Assembly (NCBI GenBank): GCA_947378845.1
Contig: CANCLQ010000007.1
Location: 1 to 46,890, forward strand
Direction: 5' to 3'
DNA from: Opitutia bacterium
GTDB taxonomy: Bacteria; Verrucomicrobiota; Verrucomicrobiia; Opitutales; UBA953
Length of the DNA: 46,890 nucleotides
The notes under the pieces are model-generated. The model searched no databases. It was given only the letters and a program-made list of their open reading frames with translations, and had not been told where the DNA came from. Shown one piece after another: positions 24,663-33,119 of this stretch; within the stretch, counting starts at the first letter, position 1; every line of letters begins with the position of its first letter. The position numbers were made by a program, and so were the translations under genes.

Positions 24663-25443
24663 GGCTCAAGTCACTATTGGCTTATCGCTGTTGATTTTAT
24701 TTGCGGGCTGCGAGACGGTGCCCGTGAGCGGACGGTCACAACTTTTAATTGTTGGTAATTCCGAAGTTGCTTCGATGGCGGCGGGAGAGTTTTCGAAGAT
24801 GAGCAAAGTTCAGAACGACCCGCGACTTGAGCAGATCCGAAGAGTGGGCCTGAATATTGTAATGGCGGCACGGCGCGATGACCCACAGGGGATTTTACCA
24901 CCAGCCAGTAAGTGGGAGTTCGCAATTATTAACGATAAATCGCCTAACGCATTTGCGATGCCTGGTGGCAAAATCGGATTTAACGTAGGCATGTTTCCGT
25001 ACGCTTCAACGGATGATGACGTCGCTGTCATCTTAGGTCACGAAGTTGCACACGTTATCAGTCGGCATAGCAGCGAACGTATATCGCAAGCACTGCTCGT
25101 TCAGGTCGGCGCAGTTGCTGTCGATGAAGCAACGAAGAATAAATCTGCACGGACCCGCCAAGCGTGGTTAACGGGTTTCGGTTTGGGTGCACAGTTTGGC
25201 GTATTACTTCCTTTTAGCCGTTCGCACGAATCAGAGGCAGATCACCTCGGACTAATCTTTATGGCACGTGCGGGCTACAATCCCGAAGCGGCGCCATTAT
25301 TCTGGCACCGCTTTTCCACTGCTAGCACAACGAAGCCGCCGGAGTTCTTTTCAACGCACCCAGCGGACGAGACTCGCATCAGGCAGTTGCAGGGGTGGAT
25401 GAATGAAGCGAAGGCGCAAGCGAAGTTCACACCGAACCCTTAA
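24643..25443 (+). CDS. M48 family zinc metalloprotease lipoprotein
   Basis: Probably an envelope protease of the BepA/LoiP type, which degrade or help assemble outer-membrane proteins. The N-terminus is a lipoprotein signal with lipobox LFAGC (Cys23). The zinc motif HEVAH is at 133-137 and the third ligand Glu198 lies in 'HESEADHLG'. 'SPNAFAMPGGKIGFNVGMF' is the substrate-cleft region typical of M48. The frame opens at 24610, but that would add residues ahead of the signal peptide, so the ATG at 24643 is chosen (24649 also possible). This start lies inside the end of the kinase gene, a 20-base overlap suggesting coupled translation. No TPR domain is present. Confidence 0.87.
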   Translation: MRMLKLKAQVTIGLSLLILFAGCETVPVSGRSQLLIVGNSEVASMAAGEFSKMSKVQNDPRLEQIRRVGLNIVMAARRDDPQGILPPASKWEFAIINDKSPNAFAMPGGKIGFNVGMFPYASTDDDVAVILGHEVAHVISRHSSERISQALLVQVGAVAVDEATKNKSARTRQAWLTGFGLGAQFGVLLPFSRSHESEADHLGLIFMARAGYNPEAAPLFWHRFSTASTTKPPEFFSTHPADETRIRQLQGWMNEAKAQAKFTPNP

Positions 25444-25466
25444 GGCCTTTAGGTTTCTCGAGGCTT

Positions 25467-26153
25467 ATGCCGATATTTTTTAAGCAGCTTACATTTGTAG
25501 CGTCCGCATTGCTATTGTTTGTGGGCTGCGGAACTGTCTCGACCGATGGCGGCTCAAAACTGTCATTGATGAGCGGCAATCCTAAAATCGCAACGGAGGC
25601 AGCCGATGAGTTTGCGAGATACAATGTGGTGCACGATGATTCGCGGCTCGAACAGATTCGAAGGGTGGGCTGTAATATCGTTAAGCAAGCTCTGCGACGC
25701 GATGAACATGAAGTTTTGCCGCCCATAGAAAAATGGGAGTTCGAAATTATTAAGAATAATTCACCCAACGCCTTTGTCTTTCCTGATGGGAAGGTTGGTT
25801 TTAATACAGGAATGTTTTCATTCGTTGTAACGGATGATGACGTGGCCGTTATTTTAGGCCACGAAGTGGCTGATATACTTACACACATCACGAAAGAGCA
25901 TATTAGCGGAATGCCAGCAGAACAATCGCCGCGGACTGAGTTGGATGCTGATCACTTAGGGTTAATAATTATGACGCAAGCCGGTTATAATCCAGAAGCC
26001 GCACCATTATTCTGGCGAAGGTTTTCTGCGGCTCAGACGAAAAGACCACCGGAATATTTTCCCTCTCATCCGCTCAATGAGACGCGCATTAATAAACTAC
26101 AGGGCTGGATGATTGAGGCCAAGGCTCAGGCCTCTCCGTTGCTTAAGCCTTAA
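25467..26153 (+). CDS. M48-like lipoprotein with disrupted zinc motif (likely inactive paralogue)
   Basis: A close relative of the preceding gene, probably a tandem duplicate: 'DSRLEQIRRVGCNIV', 'NSPNAFVFPDGKVGFNTGMF' and 'GYNPEAAPLFWRRFS' all have direct counterparts there. The lipobox LFVGC (Cys21) is kept. The zinc motif reads HEVAD (132-136), with Asp replacing the second histidine, and about 33 residues between this motif and 'ELDADHLG' are missing. Catalysis is therefore probably lost, although Glu133 and the third ligand Glu158 remain. The frame is intact throughout, so it seems retained as a binding or regulatory protein rather than decaying. It starts 23 bases after its paralogue; its stop overlaps that of sppA in a shared TTAA. 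Confidence 0.82.
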   Translation: MPIFFKQLTFVASALLLFVGCGTVSTDGGSKLSLMSGNPKIATEAADEFARYNVVHDDSRLEQIRRVGCNIVKQALRRDEHEVLPPIEKWEFEIIKNNSPNAFVFPDGKVGFNTGMFSFVVTDDDVAVILGHEVADILTHITKEHISGMPAEQSPRTELDADHLGLIIMTQAGYNPEAAPLFWRRFSAAQTKRPPEYFPSHPLNETRINKLQGWMIEAKAQASPLLKP

Positions 26154-27958
26154 CGTGTCTTAAGCTGCAGAGGGCAGGTAAGGTAGATTCCCTTAGGGTC
26201 ATTAAGGGTCTGCGCCTTCTTGAGCATATCGAGGTGCGCTTTAATGAGGGCGACTGCTGGATTCTTGGTGCTGACGCGGGCAAAGAGGGGTTGATCGCTT
26301 TGGTCCTCGGAGATGAGTCTTTGGATAATATTTTCGCGACCGGAGTAGAGACTGGGAATCTGAATGATTTCGGCCTCATCCAACTTAGCCATGTCGCGAG
26401 CGATTTGGATGGAGTCATGAAGTCCGCCGATACGATCCACCAGGCCAATCCCAGCGGCATCTCCGCCCAGCCAGACGCGCCCTTGAGCGATTTCGTGAAC
26501 ATCTTCTTTCTTCATTTTACGTCCAGTGCTGACCACTTTGAGGAAGTCGTCGTACACGTTATCGACTAGATTTTGAACGATGTTAAGTTCTTCAGGGGTG
26601 GCAGGGCGGTGGCTGTTGAGTAAATCAGAGTAACGCGAAGTTTTTACGCCATCGGTTGCGAGCTGAAGTTTATTAGCCAGCTCGCTGTAATTAAAGTGTA
26701 GTCCAAAAACTCCAATCGAACCCGTGATGGTCATTGTGTCGGCGACAACGAGGTTGGCAGGTGCGGCAATGTAGTAGCCGCCGCTGGCTGCAACGTCGCC
26801 CATCGAAACGATGACGGGTATGCCCTTGGCACGAAGTAGTCCCACTTCTCGTGCAACAAGGTCGCTTGCAAAAGCTGATCCACCTGGGCTGTTGATGCGC
26901 AGGACAACAGCTTTGAGTTTATCGTCGCCGCGAAGGGAGCGTAAATCGTGGGCCAGCTCATCGCCGCCGACTTCATCGCCTGAGCTCCAGCCATCGACAA
27001 TTTCTCCTTCGGCATAAACCACCGCAATGCGCCCGCCTTTATTGGGGAGCTTTGCTTTGCTGGAGTAATTTGAAAGTGAGACTTGGCGAAAGGATGTTTC
27101 GCTCTCGTTAGATTTCGCTCCGATTTTGTGCATCTGCTCAATCAACTCATCGCGTTGAATGAGGGCATCAACTAGATGTAATTTTAACGCTTCGTTAGCA
27201 GAAAAAATACCCGCACTGTTGGCATACCGATTGAGGGTGTTGACGCTTAAGCCACGAGAGCTGGCGACTTCGGAGGTAATTTTATTCCAGACGCCACGGA
27301 GAACGGCTTCCGTTTGTTCTCGAGACGGTTCGCTCATTTTGTCCCCCAAATAGGGCTCAACGGCTGATTTATATTTGCCGACTTTAGTGACTTGAACGCC
27401 GACACCAATTTTTTTCAACGTTTCCCCGAAATAAAAATTATAAGTTTCGAGGCCTTTGAATTCTACTTCACCGGCAGGGTGTTGGTAAATTTTATCTGCG
27501 ACGCTCGCTAAATAATATTCACGCTGCGAAGCATTTTCTAGCCAAGCAATCAAGGGCTTGCCTGATTTTTTGTACGCTTGCAGGGCGCGTCGAAGTTCAT
27601 CGAGTTGGACGTAGCCGGCTTGAATTTCGCCAGCGATTAAGATGCCAACAACGTTGGAATCTTTGGCGGCGAGCTTGATGGATTCGACTGCTCTCCAGAG
27701 ATCGACTTCAACTACATGATCATTTCCGAGAAGTCTCTCAAGAGTAGGGCTACCGTGTGAGGGCGTGTCGTTGATGGCCACGCCGTTGCCAATTACTAAA
27801 ACAGTTTTACTTTTAATTGTGATGGGCGACTTCTCGACGTGCATGCCTGCGGAAGAAATTAAGGCGACGACTAACACCAGCAGTGCGAAGCCAGCGAGAA
27901 TGCCGGCGATGAATGTTCCAATTGCTGATGCTAGGATACTTTTAAGAAACTCTTTCAT
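26150..27958 (-). CDS. sppA: Signal peptide peptidase SppA (67K type)
   Basis: SppA is an inner-membrane Ser/Lys protease that degrades leftover signal peptides. The 602-residue protein has an N-terminal membrane anchor (about 8-37) and two tandem S49 domains. The catalytic lysine is Lys156 ('SVADKIYQHP') in the first and the nucleophile Ser392 ('GDVAASGGYYIA') in the second, as in the E. coli enzyme. It has the double-domain length rather than the short archaeal/Bacillus form. No Shine-Dalgarno sequence precedes the start. The gene is divergent from the unknown conserved gene at 28080 with 121 bases between, and convergent with the M48-like gene, with a 4-base overlap of stops. Confidence 0.93.
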   Translation of the reverse strand: MKEFLKSILASAIGTFIAGILAGFALLVLVVALISSAGMHVEKSPITIKSKTVLVIGNGVAINDTPSHGSPTLERLLGNDHVVEVDLWRAVESIKLAAKDSNVVGILIAGEIQAGYVQLDELRRALQAYKKSGKPLIAWLENASQREYYLASVADKIYQHPAGEVEFKGLETYNFYFGETLKKIGVGVQVTKVGKYKSAVEPYLGDKMSEPSREQTEAVLRGVWNKITSEVASSRGLSVNTLNRYANSAGIFSANEALKLHLVDALIQRDELIEQMHKIGAKSNESETSFRQVSLSNYSSKAKLPNKGGRIAVVYAEGEIVDGWSSGDEVGGDELAHDLRSLRGDDKLKAVVLRINSPGGSAFASDLVAREVGLLRAKGIPVIVSMGDVAASGGYYIAAPANLVVADTMTITGSIGVFGLHFNYSELANKLQLATDGVKTSRYSDLLNSHRPATPEELNIVQNLVDNVYDDFLKVVSTGRKMKKEDVHEIAQGRVWLGGDAAGIGLVDRIGGLHDSIQIARDMAKLDEAEIIQIPSLYSGRENIIQRLISEDQSDQPLFARVSTKNPAVALIKAHLDMLKKAQTLNDPKGIYLTCPLQLKTR

Positions 27959-28079
27959 GATAAGGAAAAGGGTAGGTGCTTGTTAGGGTGAAAGTTTGGT
28001 GAATATTCGCCACCACAAAGCGATTTTTTCTGTAGTCTTTCCGCTCGTTTTATCGCCGAAGGTTCTACAGGATGTGGCC

Positions 28080-29525
28080 ATGTCGGAGCTCAATCAAGAA
28101 CAGGGTGCAGGAACAGCGCGTAAAGCGCTAGCCATCAACCTAGATAAATCTGTCTACGGCGCCTTTGCTGAGATTGGCGCAGGCCAAGAGGTCGTCCGAC
28201 ATTTCTTCAAGGCGGGCGGCGCTTCAGGCACCGTCGCCAAAAGTATGTCGGCTTACGACATGCGAGTAAGCGATGCGATTTACGGACACCCTAAGCGATA
28301 TGTTTCGCGTGAGCGCCTCGAGCAAATGATGAGCCACGAATATGGCCTGCTTGTAGATCGTTTGGCAGCTGAGCGTGGTGCGAATACCCGGTTCTTTACG
28401 TTTGCCGATACTGTTGCCACTACACCCAAGGAAGGGAAGATCCAGGGGCACTCATGGATGGGCATGCGTTTCCAGGTGACGCCTGGATCTGCGCCGAGCG
28501 ATGTCATCTTGCATTTGCGACTCTGGGACCGCGGAGTCAGCCGCCAGCAAGATGCATTAGGCATGGTGGGCGTGAATCTCGTTCATGCTGCTTTGCACTC
28601 ACGGACTTCAATTCCGGAATTCCTTCAAGCGCTGGTTGATGAAGTGGGCTCGGGGCGTGTTGAAATTGATTTTGTTCATTTCAGCGGCCCCGCCTTTGCT
28701 GGCTTTAATAATCACGACGCTCTTATCGAATTGGTGCGCCAGGGTTTAACTGATGCGATTTTATTTGATGAGAACGGCGCCCCAGCTGTCGCCGGTGAGT
28801 TCTTTTATAAGAAATCTATTCTTGTTGCCCGCGGTACATATCGCCCGGTCTCATTAGTCAACGAGGACATGTTGGCGTGTGCGGAGCGAGCGATGCAGGG
28901 CACGAAGGACATGGTGACGATTTTCGAAATGTGCATTGGGCAGGATTCGAGTCCGCACGATGAAGTCCTTGGACGCATCGCCTTGGTTGCAGCGTTAAAG
29001 CGTCCGATGCTTATTACTCGCCACCGCGGCTGGTATCGTTTGCCCGCGTATTTCCGTCTCCACACTGATGGAGAAATCACGCTCGTTGCGGGCATGAATA
29101 ACTTGGTGGATCTATTTAACCCTGAGCACTACCGACATCTCGATGGCGGAGTGCTGGAAGCATGCGGGCGACTTTTCAAAGAGGGTGTGCGTGTGATGGT
29201 TTACCCGATGCTTGGGAATCAATTGCGACGATTGATTGCGGATCCCGTGGCCTGTCAGGTTTGTTTCCCTGAGACTTATAAAATTGAAGATAATTCTGTT
29301 ATAACTGCAGCCGATGTGCAGGTGCGCCCCAAGGTGGCAGGCTTATTTGAACACCTTAGAACGAACGGCTTTTTGGTGCCGATAACAGGCGCGAGTTTAC
29401 AAGCATTGGCTTGTCAGCCGCGAACTTTAGCCGAGCGAATTAAAGCTGGCACACCCGGCTGGGAGAAGGAAGTTCCAGCTCCTGTTGCAGCGGAAATCAA
29501 GCGCCTCAAGCTTTGGCAAAGGTAG
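28080..29525 (+). CDS. Conserved protein of unknown function (about 480 residues, cytoplasmic)
   Basis: I recognise this as a widespread type of large bacterial protein without an established role. The N-terminal part is characteristic: 'ALAINLDKSVYGAFAEIGAGQEVVRHFFKAGGASGTVAKSMSAYD' is the strongly conserved region (about 16-60). There is no signal peptide, transmembrane helix or beta-barrel pattern, so any receptor-type name attached to relatives would be unsupported. A later Cys-containing region ('CQVCFPE') might bind metal, but this is only a pair. The frame is open 28 codons upstream; the ATG at 28080 is preferred because AGGA lies 7 bases before it, one of the few clear Shine-Dalgarno sequences here. 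The sulfatase gene begins 45 bases downstream, probably as a separate unit. Confidence 0.8.
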   Translation: MSELNQEQGAGTARKALAINLDKSVYGAFAEIGAGQEVVRHFFKAGGASGTVAKSMSAYDMRVSDAIYGHPKRYVSRERLEQMMSHEYGLLVDRLAAERGANTRFFTFADTVATTPKEGKIQGHSWMGMRFQVTPGSAPSDVILHLRLWDRGVSRQQDALGMVGVNLVHAALHSRTSIPEFLQALVDEVGSGRVEIDFVHFSGPAFAGFNNHDALIELVRQGLTDAILFDENGAPAVAGEFFYKKSILVARGTYRPVSLVNEDMLACAERAMQGTKDMVTIFEMCIGQDSSPHDEVLGRIALVAALKRPMLITRHRGWYRLPAYFRLHTDGEITLVAGMNNLVDLFNPEHYRHLDGGVLEACGRLFKEGVRVMVYPMLGNQLRRLIADPVACQVCFPETYKIEDNSVITAADVQVRPKVAGLFEHLRTNGFLVPITGASLQALACQPRTLAERIKAGTPGWEKEVPAPVAAEIKRLKLWQR

Positions 29526-29570
29526 GATATTTCCAGAAACTTTTAATCTCAGCGGGGTTCAATAAATAGA

Positions 29571-30995
29571 ATGAGAACACCCTTATTCTTTATTTTATAT
29601 ATAAGTACGGTTTGGGCTGCTGAAAGCCCTCCAAACTTCTTGGTTATCTTGGGCGAGGCCCAAGGTTGGTCATCATTATCAATACCGCTCGACGACCGCA
29701 ATGTAGCTGGTTCTCGCAGCGACTATATTCAGACGCCTCATTTAGATAGTATCGGCAAAAACGGGATAAGCTTTTCAGATTTCTATGCAGGAGCTCCCCG
29801 CTGTACGCCGTCGCGCGCCGCATTGTATACCGGTCGGAGCCCAGCACAGTTGCACATGACATTTGTCAGCGAGGGCAAGAAAGATGGTGCCGTCAGCCCT
29901 GGTGACAAAGTTATCGCGCCAGCATGTACGACCGAATTACCCGTGAACATTGAAACGATAGCCACGATTCTACGCAAGCGGGGCTATGCGACGGCGCATT
30001 TTGGTAAGTGGCACCTGGGTCGGGTGAATCCGACCGAGCACGGTTTCGATGAGAGTGACGGTGCCAATTCTAATGGTGGACCGGAGGATGTTGAAAATCC
30101 TAACCCAAAACAGTGTGCACTCACTGCTCAGATGGGTTGTGATTTTATTGCCCGTCAGGTGAAGGCTAAAAAACCTTTTTACCTTGAGATTGATCAATAT
30201 CCAGGGCGCCAAGGCGATTCCGCGACCCCTGAAACAATCGCTGCAGTTAAAAAGCGCTTAGGCGAAAATTTCAATTCACAGAATTTAAGTCGGGCCGCAG
30301 GCTGCGAAGAAATTGATAAAAGTATCGGACAGGTCTTAGCTCAACTCAAGGCGATGGGTGTCGAGCAAAACACCTATATAATTTATACAGCCGACCACGG
30401 TGCACAAGGTGCCAACAGTAATGGTATGCTCACGAATGGCAAAGGCACCATTTGGGAGGGTGGAGTGCGTGTGCCATTATTAATTTCAGGGCCACAGATA
30501 AAAGCAGGAGGATTTTCACATGTGAGAGCAAGTCACGTGGACTTGTTTCCGACAGTGGCGGAATTAGCCGGAGTCGCCCGAGCTACATGGCCTAAGCAGA
30601 TTGAAGGCGCGAGTTTGACCTCTGTTTTATTTGGTAAATCAGCTGAGGTGGTTGGTCGCGTGCGCGATGATTTTGTCATTCACTATCCACATTATGATAA
30701 AGACGAGCTGGGTCCGACCTCGGCAATTTATTATAAAAATTATAAAATGATTCGGGTTTATGAAACAGGCCAGTCTTTGCTGTTTGATTTATCGACGGAT
30801 CTCGCAGAGCGAAAAAATCTCGCTGCGGCATTACCCGACGTCGTTGCTGAACTTGATCGACGGCTCACAGAATACTTAAAACAACAGGGCGGGCTTCTCC
30901 CTCTGCCCAATCCTAATTACGATCCAGCGGGGGCTCGCTCGGTGGAGAGCCGAGGTGGCAGTGGTGGTGGGAAAAAATCTAAAAACAAAAAATGA
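29571..30995 (+). CDS. Secreted sulfatase (formylglycine type) with altered metal motif
   Basis: Sulfatases remove sulfate esters, often from algal or host polysaccharides. After a signal peptide (1-17, ending 'TVWAA') the S1 fold begins. The activation site CTPSR is at Cys78-Arg82, followed by TGRSP, and the Cys would be converted to formylglycine. 'FGKWHLG' and 'YTADHGAQG' supply further active-site residues. The usual N-terminal metal pair, as in 'ADDxGW', reads GEAQGW (28-33): the first Asp is Glu and the second Ala. The C-terminus ends in a Gly/Ser/Lys tail (GGSGGGKKSKNKK). The last 4 bases overlap the start of the phosphoesterase gene (ATGA), so the two are translated together. The substrate cannot be told from sequence. 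Confidence 0.88.
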   Translation: MRTPLFFILYISTVWAAESPPNFLVILGEAQGWSSLSIPLDDRNVAGSRSDYIQTPHLDSIGKNGISFSDFYAGAPRCTPSRAALYTGRSPAQLHMTFVSEGKKDGAVSPGDKVIAPACTTELPVNIETIATILRKRGYATAHFGKWHLGRVNPTEHGFDESDGANSNGGPEDVENPNPKQCALTAQMGCDFIARQVKAKKPFYLEIDQYPGRQGDSATPETIAAVKKRLGENFNSQNLSRAAGCEEIDKSIGQVLAQLKAMGVEQNTYIIYTADHGAQGANSNGMLTNGKGTIWEGGVRVPLLISGPQIKAGGFSHVRASHVDLFPTVAELAGVARATWPKQIEGASLTSVLFGKSAEVVGRVRDDFVIHYPHYDKDELGPTSAIYYKNYKMIRVYETGQSLLFDLSTDLAERKNLAAALPDVVAELDRRLTEYLKQQGGLLPLPNPNYDPAGARSVESRGGSGGGKKSKNKK

Positions 30996-32449
30996 TCTCT
31001 AATCGATTCAAAGTCTTCATCGGAGTCAGTGCACTTTTGTCCATCTTTGCGCTGTCGATTATGGCAGGCCCAGAAGATGCTAAAAAAAATCGTGGGACAA
31101 AATCAGGCGGGCAGGGCGGTGGCGCTACGGTTGAGCCCGCTGTGGTGCCGGCTTACCCTTTTAATATTTGGCTCTGCCGACCAATGGCTGATGGCGTGAC
31201 GTTGAATGTATTAAGCTGGTCGCCGATGGGTGCGTACCTGATTTATGGTGAGAACGAAAAATCATTGAGTCTGAAAAGTGCCGAGCAGGCGCTCAGTGCG
31301 GGCGAGCCCAAAGATTTTATCCTTAGTAAATTAAAGCCCGGCACCAAGTATTACTATCAACTCGTTTACCGTTTAAATTCAGGGGAAGAGAAGAAGTCTG
31401 CGGTAGCAAGTTTCCAAACTCAACGCCCAGCGGGTAAGGCGTTTACTTTTGCGATACAAGCCGACTCCCATTTAGACGTCAGCACGGATCCTAAGCTTTA
31501 TCAGCAGACGCTCAATAACATCGGTAAGGACAGGCCTGACTTCTTAATTGATCTCGGTGACACCTCGATGGTCGATAAATTTGGCGCCCAGTTTAAAAAA
31601 TCCGAATCCCAATACCTCGCACAGCGTTATTATATCGGTCAGATCGCTCACAGTGTGCCAACTTTTATGGTTCTTGGAAATCATGACGGTGAAGTCGGCT
31701 CGCGATTAGGCGGGGCTGACTCGATGCCTATTTGGTCGGTGGCTATGCGCAAAAAGTTTTTCCCTAATCCTGAGAACGGCGGCATTTATACAGGTAATAT
31801 TACTCCTGAGCCAAATGCAGGCCTGTTGCAGGATTACTACGCGTGGGAGTGGGGCAATGCGCAGTTCATTGTCTTAGATCCATTTTGGTTTTCGCGTGAG
31901 AAGTCCGGCCAGGATCAGTGGTCGGCGACACTTGGTGAAGCCCAGTATCGCTGGCTAATTAAGACGCTCGAGAATAGTAAGGCGAAGTTTCGCTTCGTTT
32001 TTATTCACCACTTAGTCGGAGGACTAGGACATGATGTGCGTGGCGGCGCACGCTTTGCGCCTTACATGGAGTGGGGTGGTAAAAATGCTGATGGCTCCGA
32101 AGGATTTGCTCAGCATCGCCCGAATTGGCCATTACCGCTACACGCACTTTTTGTGAAGTACCATGTGAGCGCGATTTTTCATGGTCATGATCACCTTTAC
32201 GCTAAAGAAGATTTAGACGGCATCGTTTATCAAGAAGTGCCACAGCCCAGCAATCCTAGTGGTGGCACGAAGAGTGCAGAGGACTATGGCTACACAGGTG
32301 TAATCATGGGAAGCTCCGGTCATTTGCGGGTGACCGTTGAAGCCGAGCAGGCCAAGGTTGAATATGTGCGATCGGCTGTACCAGGGGTGACGCGTGCGGA
32401 TGCAGTGAACGAAAAGGTTGAGCACTCTTACGTGATTAAGCCTCGTTAG
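30992..32449 (+). CDS. Secreted metallophosphoesterase, purple-acid-phosphatase-like
   Basis: Likely hydrolyses phosphate esters outside the cytoplasm. A signal peptide (1-25) is followed by a Gly/Lys-rich linker (about 29-45), then an N-terminal fibronectin-like domain (about 55-145, 'LKPGTKYYYQLVYRL') as in purple acid phosphatases. The calcineurin-type core has Asp158/His160 ('QADSH'), Asp190 ('DLGD'), GNHD (219-222), the His349-His350 pair ('FIHH') and HGHDH (407-411). All metal-ligand motifs look intact. Translation is coupled to the sulfatase by a 4-base overlap. The pair may release sulfate and phosphate from the same exported or environmental substrate; this is inference. Confidence 0.87.
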   Translation: MISNRFKVFIGVSALLSIFALSIMAGPEDAKKNRGTKSGGQGGGATVEPAVVPAYPFNIWLCRPMADGVTLNVLSWSPMGAYLIYGENEKSLSLKSAEQALSAGEPKDFILSKLKPGTKYYYQLVYRLNSGEEKKSAVASFQTQRPAGKAFTFAIQADSHLDVSTDPKLYQQTLNNIGKDRPDFLIDLGDTSMVDKFGAQFKKSESQYLAQRYYIGQIAHSVPTFMVLGNHDGEVGSRLGGADSMPIWSVAMRKKFFPNPENGGIYTGNITPEPNAGLLQDYYAWEWGNAQFIVLDPFWFSREKSGQDQWSATLGEAQYRWLIKTLENSKAKFRFVFIHHLVGGLGHDVRGGARFAPYMEWGGKNADGSEGFAQHRPNWPLPLHALFVKYHVSAIFHGHDHLYAKEDLDGIVYQEVPQPSNPSGGTKSAEDYGYTGVIMGSSGHLRVTVEAEQAKVEYVRSAVPGVTRADAVNEKVEHSYVIKPR

Positions 32450-32513
32450 TCGGCCGAATATCGCTGGGTTCTATTTGCACTTTGCTGTGACCTTGGCATC
32501 GTCAGCCATATTC

Positions 32514-33119
32514 ATGGAAACCCCGCCCACATCGTTGCCTTCGGAGTCGCACACCGAATTGGCAATGTCTGTTGAGCGTGCTTACCGCGAAGCCGTGGTG
32601 GTGGATCGGCTGGGTGCGCTGTGGTCAGTGATTCTTGCCAAATGCCTATTGGCCCAGTGGGCGATTGATTACTACGCCATTCCCATCAGTGGGCTGCGTT
32701 ATATTTGGACGCTGACCCTGACTATGGCCGTCGTAGCCAGCGGTCTTTACCTGCAAGCTCACCGCGCAAAGCTAATATTATTCCCAAATCAATTTCGCGT
32801 CGGCTCTGCAGTGTTTATCGGTCTCACTATCAATCTTGGTTTTATATTATATGCGCACTTCGCTTTAGCAGCGGTCCCTTTGAATATATGTTACGCAATC
32901 ATCGCTGCGTCGATGGGAGGATGGTCCTTGGTGCGTGCCACACTTCGCCGAGCGCCCGAACCGCTTATGGCTGCTTTGCTTTGGTGGTTGGTTGCGGGAT
33001 GGATGCTGCGCGTTGATCCAACCTTGTCTTTGCTATGGCTTGGACTCGGTTTTCTCTTCGCACAAGCATTGCCTAACTTCGCAATGGTCTCGCGCACCCA
33101 GAAGGCTTTGCGAGTTTGA
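32514..33119 (+). CDS. Small integral membrane protein, unknown function
   Basis: I do not recognise this 201-residue protein. About 38 soluble residues with an amphipathic stretch ('VERAYREAVVVDRLGALW') precede five or six hydrophobic segments. These include 'YIWTLTLTMAVVASGLYL', 'VGSAVFIGLTINLGFILYA', 'NICYAIIAASMGGWSLV' and 'LLWLGLGFLFAQALPNF'. The layout, several helices with small residues and a basic C-terminus (RTQKALRV), suggests a polytopic inner-membrane protein. The frame can be extended to a TTG at 32475, but the ATG at 32514 is preferred. Its TGA stop directly abuts the stop of the convergent LysR gene, with no space for a terminator. Confidence 0.7.
   Translation: METPPTSLPSESHTELAMSVERAYREAVVVDRLGALWSVILAKCLLAQWAIDYYAIPISGLRYIWTLTLTMAVVASGLYLQAHRAKLILFPNQFRVGSAVFIGLTINLGFILYAHFALAAVPLNICYAIIAASMGGWSLVRATLRRAPEPLMAALLWWLVAGWMLRVDPTLSLLWLGLGFLFAQALPNFAMVSRTQKALRV

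Noticed and set aside
28021..28079. N-terminal extension of the unknown protein from 27996 with a hydrophobic stretch resembling a signal peptide
   Set aside because: The ATG at 28080 has an AGGA at good distance and begins the soluble protein; the extension contains basic residues and no cleavage site.
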